Assembly (NCBI GenBank): GCA_037071015.1
Contig: JBAMOY010000001.1
Location: 806,001 to 870,000 of the forward strand
DNA: 64,000 nucleotides
Reading direction: 5' to 3'
Source of the DNA: JBAMOY01 sp037071015
GTDB lineage: Bacteria; Bacillota_I; Bacilli_A; RF39; UBA660
In this document: positions 1 through 9,597 of the stretch, in pieces
Position numbering within the stretch: position 1 is the first letter of the stretch
Layout: every line of letters starts with the position of its first letter
The notes under the pieces: model-generated
Seen by the model: the letters and a program-made list of their open reading frames with translations, nothing else
Told to the model about the DNA's origin: nothing
Databases searched by the model: none
Position numbers and translations under genes: made by a program

Positions 1-777
1 CGTCTTTAAATCTTTAACGCCTTGATACTCTCTAATATGCCAATCACGATTTAAAAGCATAACCGATAACGGGATATTAGAATTATTAAAATTATCAACT
101 AACTCTTTTAAACTTTGATCATTATAACTGACATTACGACTCCACCAGTTCCCTAAAGCATATCGAGGAATTAAAGCTGGATAACCAGTTAAAGCAAAGT
201 AATCTTTTAAACAATCATCAAAATCATTATTATACATAAATACATATACATCAGTTTCGCTCATCTTACGCGGAGTTACTGTTCCTGATTCATCAATAAC
301 ATAACTTTTCGAATCATCAATACTTGCAAAGCCATCTAAAGAATATAGACCTTTTCCTAAAGTCATATTCCCTTTTAAATCTGTTAAATTCAAAGCAGGT
401 GCTCCTAAATTGCGCACTTCTGGATGACCATAATACCAAATACGATCACTATTTAATAATTGAATACTTAAATTGGCCGTCGGATTTAATTTACTACCAG
501 CAAAAGGTTTTTCTTTATTATATATTAATTTAAAGTATTTAGTAGTAATCTCCAAATATTTAGTATCATTTTTGACCGCAAAATTCGGTACATTAAAAGA
601 ACGATTCCAAACAACTTGTGTTGGTAAATCTTCAAATAAACTATTAGGATTATACTCTAAACGAACTAAACGTTCTGTTAAAATTGTAATCCGATATTTT
701 ACCCCTTGTATTATCGCCTTTGGACTAGCCATAGCTTTCGTACAATCTATTTTAAAATAATCACCTAGATTATACAT
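1..777 (-). CDS. Glycoside hydrolase family 31 (alpha-glucosidase-like), 5' part
   Basis: An open frame runs from an ATG at 777 off the left edge of the window, giving about 259 N-terminal residues. An upstream GGGTGAT serves as ribosome binding site. The sequence has the N-terminal beta-sandwich character of GH31 enzymes, followed by the start of the catalytic barrel (RYALGNWWSRN, then NIPLSVMLLNRDWH). GH31 enzymes release glucose or xylose from alpha-linked oligosaccharides. The catalytic aspartates lie outside the window, so activity and substrate cannot be judged. No signal peptide is visible, so a cytoplasmic enzyme is likely. It follows pyk on the same strand with a short gap and may be cotranscribed. 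The plus-strand frames here are shadows. Confidence 0.85.
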   Translation of the reverse strand, partial: MYNLGDYFKIDCTKAMASPKAIIQGVKYRITILTERLVRLEYNPNSLFEDLPTQVVWNRSFNVPNFAVKNDTKYLEITTKYFKLIYNKEKPFAGSKLNPTANLSIQLLNSDRIWYYGHPEVRNLGAPALNLTDLKGNMTLGKGLYSLDGFASIDDSKSYVIDESGTVTPRKMSETDVYVFMYNNDFDDCLKDYFALTGYPALIPRYALGNWWSRNVSYNDQSLKELVDNFNNSNIPLSVMLLNRDWHIREYQGVKDLKT

Positions 778-791
778 ATTATCACCCACTT

Positions 792-2207
792 TTATAATTC
801 TTCTATTTGCATAAAATTAGTATGCTTAACATTCTTAAACGGATAACCACCAGTAATAATTACTTTGTCACCCGGTTCAGTTCTAAGTAATCTCTTAGTT
901 ATATATAAAGATTCTTTAATAATCTTATCTAGAGAGTTTAAATCATCAATTAAGATAGCCCGTACCCCAAAATGAAGTGATAAAGATTTAACGGTATTTA
1001 TATTAGGGCTAACTGCAATAATAGGACAAGTTGGCCTAAAACGGCTCATCTTACGCGCTGTATAACCGCTCATAGTCGGTGTAACAATTGCGCAGCTTCT
1101 AAGCCTATTAGCACAATCTGTAACACTATAAGCAATAAGACCAGTAATATCTTGTTTTTCCGTTCGCACAGCCTTATCTAGAAGTTCTAAATAATTAATA
1201 TCCATTTCCGCCGAAGCAATAATCTTTTCCATCATTGCCACCGTCTCTACCGGATATTTACCAATTGTCGTTTCACCAGATAAAATAACACCATCAACAC
1301 TGTCTATAACCGCATTAGCTACATCCGATACTTCAGCACGCGTTGGTCTCACTTCATTTTCCATCGATGAAAGAAGTTCTGTTGCCACAATACTTACCTT
1401 ACCCGCATTATGACATTTCGCAATAATATTTTTTTGAATACCAGGTAAGCGTTCCATTGGTAGCTCGACTCCTAAATCTCCACGGGCTACAATGACTCCA
1501 TCACTAATTCGAATAATTTCATCAATATCATCAAGAGCTGCTTCATTTTCGATTTTCGCAATTATACCCAAATGATCATTATCAAGCTCAATAAGTAAAT
1601 CATTAATAGTCAATATATCCTCTGAACTACTAACAAAAGATAAAGCTATAAAATCAACACCAATCTTACTAGCAAAAGCAATATCATCTCGGTCCTTAGG
1701 TGTCAAAAAAGGACGTTTTAATCTCAATCCTGGAACATTAAACCGCCGATTAGAGGTTATCGTCGCACTATTCATTACTTCACATAATAAATAGTCTTCA
1801 CCCTTATCAATTACTTCTAACTCTAATTTTCCATCATCAATTCGAATAACTGTATTATATTTAATTTCATTAATTAAATTAGGGTAATCCACCGAAAATT
1901 TAGTATTATCACCTAATGTACCATCCATATATATACGAATTTTCGTACCTTCCTCAAAAGTGGCTTCACCACCCTGAAAATTACCAACCCTAATTTCCGG
2001 ACCTTTAGTATCAACCATAACACTAACATTAGTTCCTAACTCTTTATTTAATTCATTAATTTTTTTAACAATATCCTCACAAAATTCATAGCTAGAATGA
2101 CTCATATTTAAACGAGCTACATCCATACCGTTTTTAATTAAATTTCTAATAACATCCTTATCAGAACTAGATGGACCAATCGTCGCAATTATCTTTGTCT
2201 TATTCAT
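792..2207 (-). CDS. pyk: Pyruvate kinase
   Basis: A full-length 471-residue pyruvate kinase that converts phosphoenolpyruvate and ADP to pyruvate and ATP, the last step of glycolysis. It starts with the family N-terminus (KTKIIATIGPSS) and carries KGPEIR and VARGDLGVELP. The usual VATQMLESM stretch reads VATELLSSM. The C-terminal allosteric domain is present, but the extra PEP-utiliser-like domain found on many Bacillus enzymes is absent. The ATG at 2207 has GGGTGAT upstream, and a TATAAT hexamer lies at 2226-2231 with no clear -35. GH31 follows closely downstream. Confidence 0.97.
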   Translation of the reverse strand: MNKTKIIATIGPSSSDKDVIRNLIKNGMDVARLNMSHSSYEFCEDIVKKINELNKELGTNVSVMVDTKGPEIRVGNFQGGEATFEEGTKIRIYMDGTLGDNTKFSVDYPNLINEIKYNTVIRIDDGKLELEVIDKGEDYLLCEVMNSATITSNRRFNVPGLRLKRPFLTPKDRDDIAFASKIGVDFIALSFVSSSEDILTINDLLIELDNDHLGIIAKIENEAALDDIDEIIRISDGVIVARGDLGVELPMERLPGIQKNIIAKCHNAGKVSIVATELLSSMENEVRPTRAEVSDVANAVIDSVDGVILSGETTIGKYPVETVAMMEKIIASAEMDINYLELLDKAVRTEKQDITGLIAYSVTDCANRLRSCAIVTPTMSGYTARKMSRFRPTCPIIAVSPNINTVKSLSLHFGVRAILIDDLNSLDKIIKESLYITKRLLRTEPGDKVIITGGYPFKNVKHTNFMQIEEL

Positions 2208-2274
2208 AGTATCACCCTATTATAAATTATACCAACTTTTTCCTTAATTAAAAAGTTTTTTCTAAAAAATCTAC

Positions 2275-2302
2275 AAAAAAAGACACAACTATTTAGTTGT
2301 GG
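2275..2302 (-). terminator. Intrinsic terminator at the end of the T7SS operon
   Basis: An 8-bp stem (CACAACTA with TAGTTGTG, 2284-2301) with a 2-base loop is followed on the minus strand by a run of T residues. It overlaps the last codons of the putative immunity gene and separates the secretion locus from pyk. Confidence 0.75.
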
Positions 2303-2814
2303 TTTCTTTGTAAATAATCATGTGTACGAAAACTATATGTTGAAGTATCACCATTATTTTTTATAAATTCTAAATCTAATAGACATTCTGATCTTATAAA
2401 TTTATATCTTTCAATTAGAATATCAGGTATTTGAGATTCCAAATCGTTTAACATATTAACCAATTTTTCATAATCCAAGACATTAAAATCATTCTTACCA
2501 AAATCTATTAACTTTCTTACTGATTCAAATATTTTGTTTGATAATTGATTTAAAATTTCCATTTTTTCAGATTGATATGTTTTTTGTACTTTTCTGTAAT
2601 CATCTAAAATGCATACATTTTCAATCTCTTTAATACATCTTATAATAGTCGGTTGATCGTCATTAAGAAAACATTCCTTTAAAACACTTTCATAATTATT
2701 TTTATACCACGACAATAAACACAAAAATATTTTATTATGAAGCTTTTTATCATTTGTTTTAATTTTACTGTGAAAATTATTTATTATCAAAGCATAACAT
2801 TCTTCATATTTCAT
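2293..2814 (-). CDS. Putative immunity protein for the adjacent T7SS metalloprotease toxin
   Basis: A 173-residue, mostly alpha-helical, soluble protein with no signal peptide and no family I recognise. It starts two bases after the stop of the 841-residue toxin-like gene and is the last gene of the operon, the usual place for an immunity gene in polymorphic toxin loci. Immunity function is inferred only from position, size and lack of secretion signals. If correct, it would bind the protease domain of the neighbouring protein in the cytoplasm. A terminator overlaps its 3' end. Confidence 0.55.
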   Translation of the reverse strand: MKYEECYALIINNFHSKIKTNDKKLHNKIFLCLLSWYKNNYESVLKECFLNDDQPTIIRCIKEIENVCILDDYRKVQKTYQSEKMEILNQLSNKIFESVRKLIDFGKNDFNVLDYEKLVNMLNDLESQIPDILIERYKFIRSECLLDLEFIKNNGDTSTYSFRTHDYLQRNHN

Positions 2815-2816
2815 AT

Positions 2817-5342
2817 CTATTTCCTTCCAAATATTGATTTTATAATACTCGATAAAGAGCTCTGCTTCCTATATACATTTTTCTCTATACTAGAAATTAT
2901 CTCCTCAACAGCATCAGATTTATATGGCACCATTTTTCTAATAAAATCATCATATGTTCCTTTAGTTGAATACATGTCAAAGAAATTTCTAATAGCACTT
3001 GTATCATTTGATAAATAAGCATTTAAAAGAATATCAGAATTTTCTGACCCGTAAATTTTAGTAATAGCATCATCTATTCTATTCCAATATTTTACGTTTT
3101 CAATACTATACATACTTTCATACAACAAACCATCGCCATATTTAGAAGCTAAAAAGTCAGTTAATGATTCATTTGCTAAAGTACTATTAAATCCATCTGG
3201 AAAATACTCTCTAATTCCAGTAACTTTTACTAATTGACCATCTGCTGTCTGAATCTTCATTCCGCTATTTCTTCCATTAATGTCTGATAATTGATGAAAT
3301 AATTCATGATATGCTGAATGTTCGTTAGCTCTTTGCGGCAAGTATAACTGACTATTTCTATCAACAAACCCTAAAATATTATCTGGTAACCCCCTCTCTT
3401 TTAAAAGTGTTCCCCAATACTGATCATCGACTTTATAAACTCTAGAAAACAACTCATCTATTTGATCGCTACCAAATACGCCATCAAAATTCGAATGAGC
3501 CCAAGATGACAATTTACGTTTGCCCCACTGAGTATGATAGTCTGTTATTTCTGCTTTAGCTAATAAAGCACTTATATCATCTTTATCGAAAATAATATTA
3601 TTTTGAGATTCGACAAAAACATCTTTCATATTTAAATCATAATTTGCTTTATACGAAATAGCATCATCGAAAGACATTTGTCTGCCATTAACATTTATAA
3701 TTATTTTATCCGGATTATCTATATTCTTCCAAAAACTACTATCTAAATCTGGCAGATTACTAGGATCACTAAATCTAAATTGTTGCGTCATCCCTTTGCC
3801 AGTCCGATAATTAGCCATAGCAATAGCCCCATCATCAATTGAATCATTAGGAAAGTTATTCTTAACTTGGTTTTCAATATTGTCAGAAATATCAACTTCC
3901 GGTACTGCTCCCTTTTTACTAAATCTACCAAGTGGATTTTCACTATTTAGTTTAGCAGTATTGATATCATCAATGTAAATATCATTAAGAGCATCACCAA
4001 ATGATGAACCATTCTTTTTCGACCTAATACCAGCCTTCCCAAAGTCAATTACTTCACCACCTAGTGAACCTAAGCCGGCTATAGCAGTTTGCTGAATAAC
4101 ACCTATCCAACCACCACTAGCATTCCAAGCTTCATCCCAACTTAATTCATTACCATCAATATCATCTACTCTTGTCTCAATCATAGCAACAGCTGATTGG
4201 AATGGTACTTCTACTGCTCCAGTAAGACTATCTGCTGTTATTCTAAGTCCGGATACTGCTAATTTTTGTAATATAGGATTAGCAATTTTACTAGTTATTT
4301 TGCCAAATACAGATGTCCCAATTTTACCACCGACATAGTATTGAAGTGCTTCCCAACCGCCATCAATGGCCCCTAAAAGTAAGCCACTAGCTGCATCCTT
4401 TCCTTCTTCCCAATGCTCAGCTGTACTTTTAGCAAAACCTAACGTACCAGCTGTTACAGCTAAAGCTACCGGTGTCGCTGCACCAAATGTAGCAACAGAT
4501 ATTCCAATAATACCAACCATATAGCCGATTCCTTGAATAATCTCATCAACAACACCGCCGGCCTCAATTAATGAGTATTCATTTATCCAATCAGGATTAT
4601 TGTCTGTTATCCAATTGCAACAATCATTAGTTAAAGTTCCAACTTCAGCCACAAGTGCCATGGTATCATCCCAAAGCGCTTTAGTATATCCTCCACTTTC
4701 ACCAGTTAAAATATAATTAACTCCATCGCTGATACCTGTAAATACAGTTCCAACAATTGCTACAGCAATATATACTAAATCGACTATAGCTTGTAGTAAT
4801 GTAAGCAAACCTTTCGTTAAGGATTCTAAAGCAACTACTATCGTTGCTCCAGTCGTTTTAAAAAAATCTTTAACATCTTCCCAAGTTAAATCTTCTACCC
4901 AGTTTGATACTTTTTCAAAAACTTCTGCTCCCGTTTCATAAACCTTATCTAATTTGTCTCCAAACCAATCTTTAGCAGCTTCATAGTCATTATATAAATC
5001 TGATCCAAAATCTTTAATATCATCAACAACAGCTCGTCCTTTACTAACAACGTCACTCTTTAATGAATTCCAATAAAGAGATCTTCGTTCCGCCTCATTC
5101 ATTTTTTCGACTGCTTTATATAATAAATTTTGAATTTTAACTAAATCATCATTAATATTATCAATATCACGATATAAACCTCTAAGATTAGAATTAATCC
5201 ACTTTTTACCTAATACCTTCGAAGGAAGATTAGTTCTAATAGATACAACCGTATTATAAGCACTTGTTATTTGCGGTATGCATGAATAGCCAATATCTTG
5301 TCTAATCACATCAAGACGCCCTGTATCAATCACAAAAGCCAT
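2817..5342 (-). CDS. T7SS polymorphic toxin-like protein with C-terminal gluzincin-type metalloprotease
   Basis: An 841-residue modular protein. Residues 1-90 are a helical delivery-type domain shared with the 546-residue protein upstream (IRQDI near the start, LLYKAV near residue 80). A long hydrophobic, Gly/Ala-rich middle follows (about residues 155-400), resembling membrane-inserting segments. The C-terminus carries HELFH (about residues 679-683) and, 41 residues later, NESLTD (about 724-729). This matches the zinc site of gluzincins (HExxH plus NExxSD, as in thermolysin). I infer an exported zinc protease toxin. The target is unknown. The next gene, two bases downstream, is the candidate immunity gene. 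Confidence 0.75.
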   Translation of the reverse strand: MAFVIDTGRLDVIRQDIGYSCIPQITSAYNTVVSIRTNLPSKVLGKKWINSNLRGLYRDIDNINDDLVKIQNLLYKAVEKMNEAERRSLYWNSLKSDVVSKGRAVVDDIKDFGSDLYNDYEAAKDWFGDKLDKVYETGAEVFEKVSNWVEDLTWEDVKDFFKTTGATIVVALESLTKGLLTLLQAIVDLVYIAVAIVGTVFTGISDGVNYILTGESGGYTKALWDDTMALVAEVGTLTNDCCNWITDNNPDWINEYSLIEAGGVVDEIIQGIGYMVGIIGISVATFGAATPVALAVTAGTLGFAKSTAEHWEEGKDAASGLLLGAIDGGWEALQYYVGGKIGTSVFGKITSKIANPILQKLAVSGLRITADSLTGAVEVPFQSAVAMIETRVDDIDGNELSWDEAWNASGGWIGVIQQTAIAGLGSLGGEVIDFGKAGIRSKKNGSSFGDALNDIYIDDINTAKLNSENPLGRFSKKGAVPEVDISDNIENQVKNNFPNDSIDDGAIAMANYRTGKGMTQQFRFSDPSNLPDLDSSFWKNIDNPDKIIINVNGRQMSFDDAISYKANYDLNMKDVFVESQNNIIFDKDDISALLAKAEITDYHTQWGKRKLSSWAHSNFDGVFGSDQIDELFSRVYKVDDQYWGTLLKERGLPDNILGFVDRNSQLYLPQRANEHSAYHELFHQLSDINGRNSGMKIQTADGQLVKVTGIREYFPDGFNSTLANESLTDFLASKYGDGLLYESMYSIENVKYWNRIDDAITKIYGSENSDILLNAYLSNDTSAIRNFFDMYSTKGTYDDFIRKMVPYKSDAVEEIISSIEKNVYRKQSSLSSIIKSIFGRK

Positions 5343-5410
5343 ACTAATCTCCCTTCTTTAATTATAAATATTAACACGATGTACTATTTTAACTAGCACA
5401 CCATTTATTA

Positions 5411-6040
5411 TTAACCTATAAAATCATCTAACGTTTCAATTTCTACCTTATCATTCGGTTCTTGAGCAATTTCAACTTCTTCATTATTTTCTACATTAAA
5501 AGGTGTAGGAAAACTATCTGTGTTATCATCTAAAACCATATTATCTACGGTTTCTAAAGTATCAATATTGTTATCTTCTAGTACAATATTATCTATAGTT
5601 TCTTCGGAAACTACATTATTATCATCAGTGTCAGCTCCATCACTATCATTAGTTAACTCTATGTTTTCTTCTTGAACTTCATTTTCTACATTGGTTGCTT
5701 TCTCTTGATTATTATCTTGTTTTATATCATTATCATCAGTTGTTTTAAATTTACTAAATTGATCTGCCATATCAATCAAACTCTTTAATTGTTTTTTAAA
5801 ATTAATCTCTTCATCATCAATTAGGCCCATATGAAATACCTTTTCAATCTGACTATGATTAAATAAACAATTTTGATTGGAAGATAAAAAACCTTCCGGA
5901 TATAAACATCCACTATAATCATAGGCTTCATCTTTACCTTGTGGTGTTACACAAAAGCCTGTAATCATTACTCTCTTTTTACCATTTTTCAATAATACTA
6001 CTGTACCCACTGGTAAGTATTTTTCTTTTATTTCATCCAT
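5411..6040 (-). CDS. DUF4176 domain protein with acidic tail
   Basis: A 209-residue protein whose first 80 residues match the DUF4176 pattern (YLPVGTVVLLKNGKKRVMI, then YDYSGCLYPEG). DUF4176 proteins are common next to T7SS substrates, and their biochemical role is unknown to me. From about residue 100 the chain is highly acidic and rich in Asp, Glu and Asn, so it is probably disordered. It lies between the two large substrate genes in the operon. A chaperone or adaptor role is a guess from context. Confidence 0.75.
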   Translation of the reverse strand: MDEIKEKYLPVGTVVLLKNGKKRVMITGFCVTPQGKDEAYDYSGCLYPEGFLSSNQNCLFNHSQIEKVFHMGLIDDEEINFKKQLKSLIDMADQFSKFKTTDDNDIKQDNNQEKATNVENEVQEENIELTNDSDGADTDDNNVVSEETIDNIVLEDNNIDTLETVDNMVLDDNTDSFPTPFNVENNEEVEIAQEPNDKVEIETLDDFIG

Positions 6041-6072
6041 TTTATTCTCCCTCTTTCTTCTTAATCATATTA

Positions 6073-7713
6073 TTATTTTAAGACCCATCCATTATCAACT
6101 TTAGTATATGCTCTTCCATCAGCTGCATATAGTTGATCAGAACCATTACTCTTTCTAACATAAGTAGTACCATCAACACGATATTCTTTATAAGTACCGT
6201 CAGCTAAAGTTTCTTTATACAATCTTCCGTCTTTCGTATAAGACTTAGTTACACCATTACCTTTATTTTCAAATTGCAAATTACCGTTAGGATAATAACT
6301 CTTATTAGTTCCATCACCGTTAAATTCACCAACCAGTGTCCCATTGGATGTATATTCTTTATATGTTGTAAGATCTTCATTGGCATATAGTTTGTAGTTA
6401 CCGTTACTAACTACACTCTTATAGAGAACATCATCTTTAGTATAGTAATTATTGTATTTTCTATATGATCCATCACTGTATACTTCTTTTTTAATCACTC
6501 CATCTGGGGTATATTCTCTATATACTCCATTAACCGTTTCAATCTTTTTCCTTCCGTCAGAATATAATTCATAAACAACTTTACCATCTTGCTTTTGATA
6601 CGTTAAAGTTCCATTTTCTGAATATTTTGAACTATTTCCTTTATCAATGTTACTACTATCCATTAATTGCCCATTTTCATAATAGTTGTTATAAGTACCA
6701 TCTTCTAAAAGTTCAGACTTTTTATTGCCATTTTCATAATAGTTTATATATCCGTTTGAATCTACTAATTTTTCCTGTATTAATGATCCATCCTTATATA
6801 CCTTCCAACGATCACCTTCTAATATTTCCGTAGTATAAACTTTTGCTTCATCAATTTTATCTAAAAATAATCTACCATAATTTTCACGTTTATATGCTTG
6901 ACCATCTTTATCATAATAAGTAACACGTCCCTCACCATCATAACCGTCTCCCTCTATTGTTTCAATATAAGTACCATCAGGGAAATATTGAGTACATTTC
7001 ATATATATACTACCAGCCTCAGTCATCACTACGACACTACCATCAGCCTTTATTTCTTTAATTAAATGATTGTATTTGTCATAATACTTTATACTACCAT
7101 CATCGCATTTTTCTCGATGGTCATATTCTATTCTGTTACCATTATTATCACATAATGTCGTTTTTTCAAAAATACCTTCATCAAATGATTTATCAGCTAC
7201 ACTTAATACTTCTGTTCTGTCTTCCCTTTTAAAAGCACTTTTAATTTTAGCGCCTGTATCTTTTAACTTCTGAAAAATATTAGGAATTCCACTTGTTTTA
7301 GTAGTAAACCATTTTATAATTTCTGCACCTGTATCCTCAAACCATTGATTAACTTTATTTTTACTAGCTAAAACAGCATCCCAACTACTAATTTTACTAT
7401 TAGTAGATAATGATGTGCCTACAGTTGCTAAATTAATACTAGATAACATTTTAGCAATTTTATTTTCAGCATCCCGCATGCCAGAAACAGCTTTATATAA
7501 TAAAGATGTTATTTTATTGACATCTTCATTGATATTTTTAACTTTACGGTTTAAATTATATAATTTATAATCATTCATTTTTTTATTAGCAACTGACCTT
7601 GGTAAATTAGCTTTTATTTCACTAATCTTAGAAGATATGTCATTTAAAGTATTAGGAATATTTTGATTTATATCCTGGCGAATTTCTTCAACCTTATTAA
7701 TATCAACTTGCAT
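6073..7713 (-). CDS. T7SS substrate with shared N-terminal domain and C-terminal MORN-like repeats
   Basis: A 546-residue protein. Residues 1-90 are helical and clearly related to the N-terminus of the 841-residue toxin-like protein (IRQDI, ANLPRSVANKK, LLYKAV). A linker with TGAEI also resembles that protein. From about residue 180 to the end run repeats of roughly 15-22 residues of the form DGTYKEYxxDG/YYENGxL, like MORN_2 repeats of the YwqK family. No catalytic motif, signal peptide or transmembrane helix is evident. It may be a surface or effector protein exported through EssC with the 90-residue partner encoded just upstream. Function is unknown. Confidence 0.7.
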   Translation of the reverse strand: MQVDINKVEEIRQDINQNIPNTLNDISSKISEIKANLPRSVANKKMNDYKLYNLNRKVKNINEDVNKITSLLYKAVSGMRDAENKIAKMLSSINLATVGTSLSTNSKISSWDAVLASKNKVNQWFEDTGAEIIKWFTTKTSGIPNIFQKLKDTGAKIKSAFKREDRTEVLSVADKSFDEGIFEKTTLCDNNGNRIEYDHREKCDDGSIKYYDKYNHLIKEIKADGSVVVMTEAGSIYMKCTQYFPDGTYIETIEGDGYDGEGRVTYYDKDGQAYKRENYGRLFLDKIDEAKVYTTEILEGDRWKVYKDGSLIQEKLVDSNGYINYYENGNKKSELLEDGTYNNYYENGQLMDSSNIDKGNSSKYSENGTLTYQKQDGKVVYELYSDGRKKIETVNGVYREYTPDGVIKKEVYSDGSYRKYNNYYTKDDVLYKSVVSNGNYKLYANEDLTTYKEYTSNGTLVGEFNGDGTNKSYYPNGNLQFENKGNGVTKSYTKDGRLYKETLADGTYKEYRVDGTTYVRKSNGSDQLYAADGRAYTKVDNGWVLK

Positions 7714-7722
7714 TAAATCACC

Positions 7723-7995
7723 CTACTTTTGTTCCTGCTTTAATTCTTTATCCCTAACCTCTTTAGCCGCAGCTTTAATATTATTTCTAATGGTATAACA
7801 TTCATTAATCGCATCATTTATATCTTTAATAACATTATCAAATTTCCTATTAATCTTATTAACTGATCTATCGTTCCATACACTATTTAAAGTAGTTTTA
7901 TTAGTCGACAATTTTCTTTTTGCTCTTGATAATTGTGAAGCACAATCCGATAAACGATCAGCTTGTCGATTACAGTAATTAACATCTAGTGCCAT
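7723..7995 (-). CDS. Small helical WXG100-like / YwqH-like partner protein
   Basis: A 90-residue, all-helical protein with a single Trp in the middle (SVWNDRS, about residue 40), the layout of a helical hairpin as in WXG100 or YwqH-like (DUF5082) proteins. It starts at the very end of the kinase gene and is followed after nine bases by the first large substrate. This fits a co-secreted or chaperone partner for the shared N-terminal domain of the substrates. The family assignment rests on size, Trp position and context. Confidence 0.65.
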   Translation of the reverse strand: MALDVNYCNRQADRLSDCASQLSRAKRKLSTNKTTLNSVWNDRSVNKINRKFDNVIKDINDAINECYTIRNNIKAAAKEVRDKELKQEQK

Positions 7996-8777
7996 TATTT
8001 TTCACTCCTAACTAATAATTTAATATCATTAAGTAAATCACTACAATTTTGATACCTTTCATTTGGATTTAACTTAATACATTTTGTAATAATCTTTTCC
8101 AAATCTTCACTATATTCTTTATTAAAGTATCTTATCGGATAAATTTCATATGGTGGCTCAGCTGGATTATGTTTAGTAAGCAAATAATACATTGTAATAC
8201 CCATGCCATAAATATCTGTCCGCTCATCGGTTTGACTAGCATCGTCATATTGTTCAGGAGCTGCAAAACCTTTGGTTCCTAACTTGATAGTATCTTTATT
8301 TTTACTTTGATCATAATAACGAACATTACCAAAATCGATTAAATAAAGATCATGATTATAACAAAGAACATTACTAGGTTTAATATCCCGATGAATTACT
8401 GGTCTATCCAACGAGGTATGTAAATAATCAACAATATCGATCAAACTTTTAAATAATGTTAAAGCCTCTTCTTCGTTAACATTTTCTTCTAAAGCATAAC
8501 GTTCTAACGAAACTCCTTTAATATAATCAATAACAATATAAATCCAATCATTTACATTAATAACCTCATGAATTTTAGGAATTCGGCTATGTCGTACTTT
8601 GCCTAACAAATCAATTTCCTTGTAATATTGTTTTTGCATATAATCTTTTAAAACATTTTTATATAAGGCTTTAATAATATATTGGTTATTATTTAAAACA
8701 TTATCAACTAAATATATTTTGGTTTCTTCTTTATTACTAAGCAAATCTAAAACCAAATATTTATCAAATAAAAGCAA
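7995..8777 (-). CDS. Ser/Thr protein kinase, soluble, T7SS-associated
   Basis: A 260-residue kinase domain only, with no PASTA repeats and no transmembrane segment. Lys36 (IIKALY) and Glu54 are in the expected N-lobe positions. HRDIKPSN (His129 to Asn136), DFG (148-150) and GTKGFAAPEQY follow in order. The glycine-rich loop is degenerate (DLLSNKEETKIYLV), but the catalytic residues are intact, so it should be active. It sits between the DUF6382-like gene and the small WXG-like gene. Since EssC in this locus has an FHA domain, which binds phosphothreonine peptides, the kinase probably controls secretion. That link is inferred. Confidence 0.9.
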   Translation of the reverse strand: MLLFDKYLVLDLLSNKEETKIYLVDNVLNNNQYIIKALYKNVLKDYMQKQYYKEIDLLGKVRHSRIPKIHEVINVNDWIYIVIDYIKGVSLERYALEENVNEEEALTLFKSLIDIVDYLHTSLDRPVIHRDIKPSNVLCYNHDLYLIDFGNVRYYDQSKNKDTIKLGTKGFAAPEQYDDASQTDERTDIYGMGITMYYLLTKHNPAEPPYEIYPIRYFNKEYSEDLEKIITKCIKLNPNERYQNCSDLLNDIKLLVRSEK

Positions 8778-8847
8778 ATTATCACCCCTAACAAAACTTT
8801 TACTAATAATTAAAATTATTATTATAAATTATTAGTAAGAGTTCCAT

Positions 8848-9534
8848 TTACAACTCCTGCGTATTAGATTTAATAACTGGTGTTTCCGCTTCAAAAATAT
8901 TAGGAATTGATGGTTGAATATCGATTTCGATAATTTCCCCTTCATCATCACTTACAAATTGCGTAGCACCACTGCCCTCTTTATTAACATCTAATGATAA
9001 GCGATCAATAAATTTCTTGATAGCAACTAATTCTAATTGTTCATTCCCTTTTAAATAATCTTCGAAATTAGTTAATAACTTTGAACCATCCTCAGTTTGA
9101 ATGTTTTCAATTAGAGTAATTAAAAAATTATTAACCGTCGTATTATTATCAAACCCCATAATAGGTAAATAAATGAGAAAAACCTTTTTCATCGTCGGAT
9201 TGATCATAATATAATTGAAATCAAACACTAATTTTTTTCGTGATAAATAAAAATTTTGCATGGCTATAAAAGTATCCATAATTTCATCTAACAAATTAAT
9301 TACATCATTCATCTCCAAAGTTTGTTTTAAATACTCATTAAGTGAAATTAAAACACTCATATCATAATTAATAACCACTTTACCATTTTGATTATCAATA
9401 ATAGCCGGTAATAAACCAGTTACTTGTTTACCATCAATTAAACTAATTTCACGAACGTTTAATTGCTCCCCCATAACTAACTCTTTCGTTAGTTTTTTAC
9501 TACTACCATTAATAACAATATTAGTATTATTCAT
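8848..9534 (-). CDS. DUF6382-like protein of the T7SS locus (possible EssB-like pseudokinase lobe)
   Basis: A 228-residue soluble protein. The core (about residues 75-150) contains YIMINPTMKKVFLIYLPI, the style of the DUF6382 domain that often precedes FHA domains in Bacillota and that resembles the pseudokinase part of EssB/YukC. No transmembrane helix is visible, unlike true EssB. The last 40 residues are acidic and low in complexity. It lies between the WXG100 genes and the kinase. I infer a cytoplasmic scaffold or kinase target. No classical EsaA, EssA or membrane-anchored EssB is seen in this locus. Confidence 0.55.
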   Translation of the reverse strand: MNNTNIVINGSSKKLTKELVMGEQLNVREISLIDGKQVTGLLPAIIDNQNGKVVINYDMSVLISLNEYLKQTLEMNDVINLLDEIMDTFIAMQNFYLSRKKLVFDFNYIMINPTMKKVFLIYLPIMGFDNNTTVNNFLITLIENIQTEDGSKLLTNFEDYLKGNEQLELVAIKKFIDRLSLDVNKEGSGATQFVSDDEGEIIEIDIQPSIPNIFEAETPVIKSNTQEL

Positions 9535-9597
9535 AACATCATCTCTTTTCCATAATTAGTTCTAAGGGGACAATTATATCCCCTTAGAATGATTACT

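Noticed and set aside
324..760. Two plus-strand ORFs near the left edge
   Set aside because: They lie opposite a well-formed GH31 coding frame on the minus strand and have no family features.
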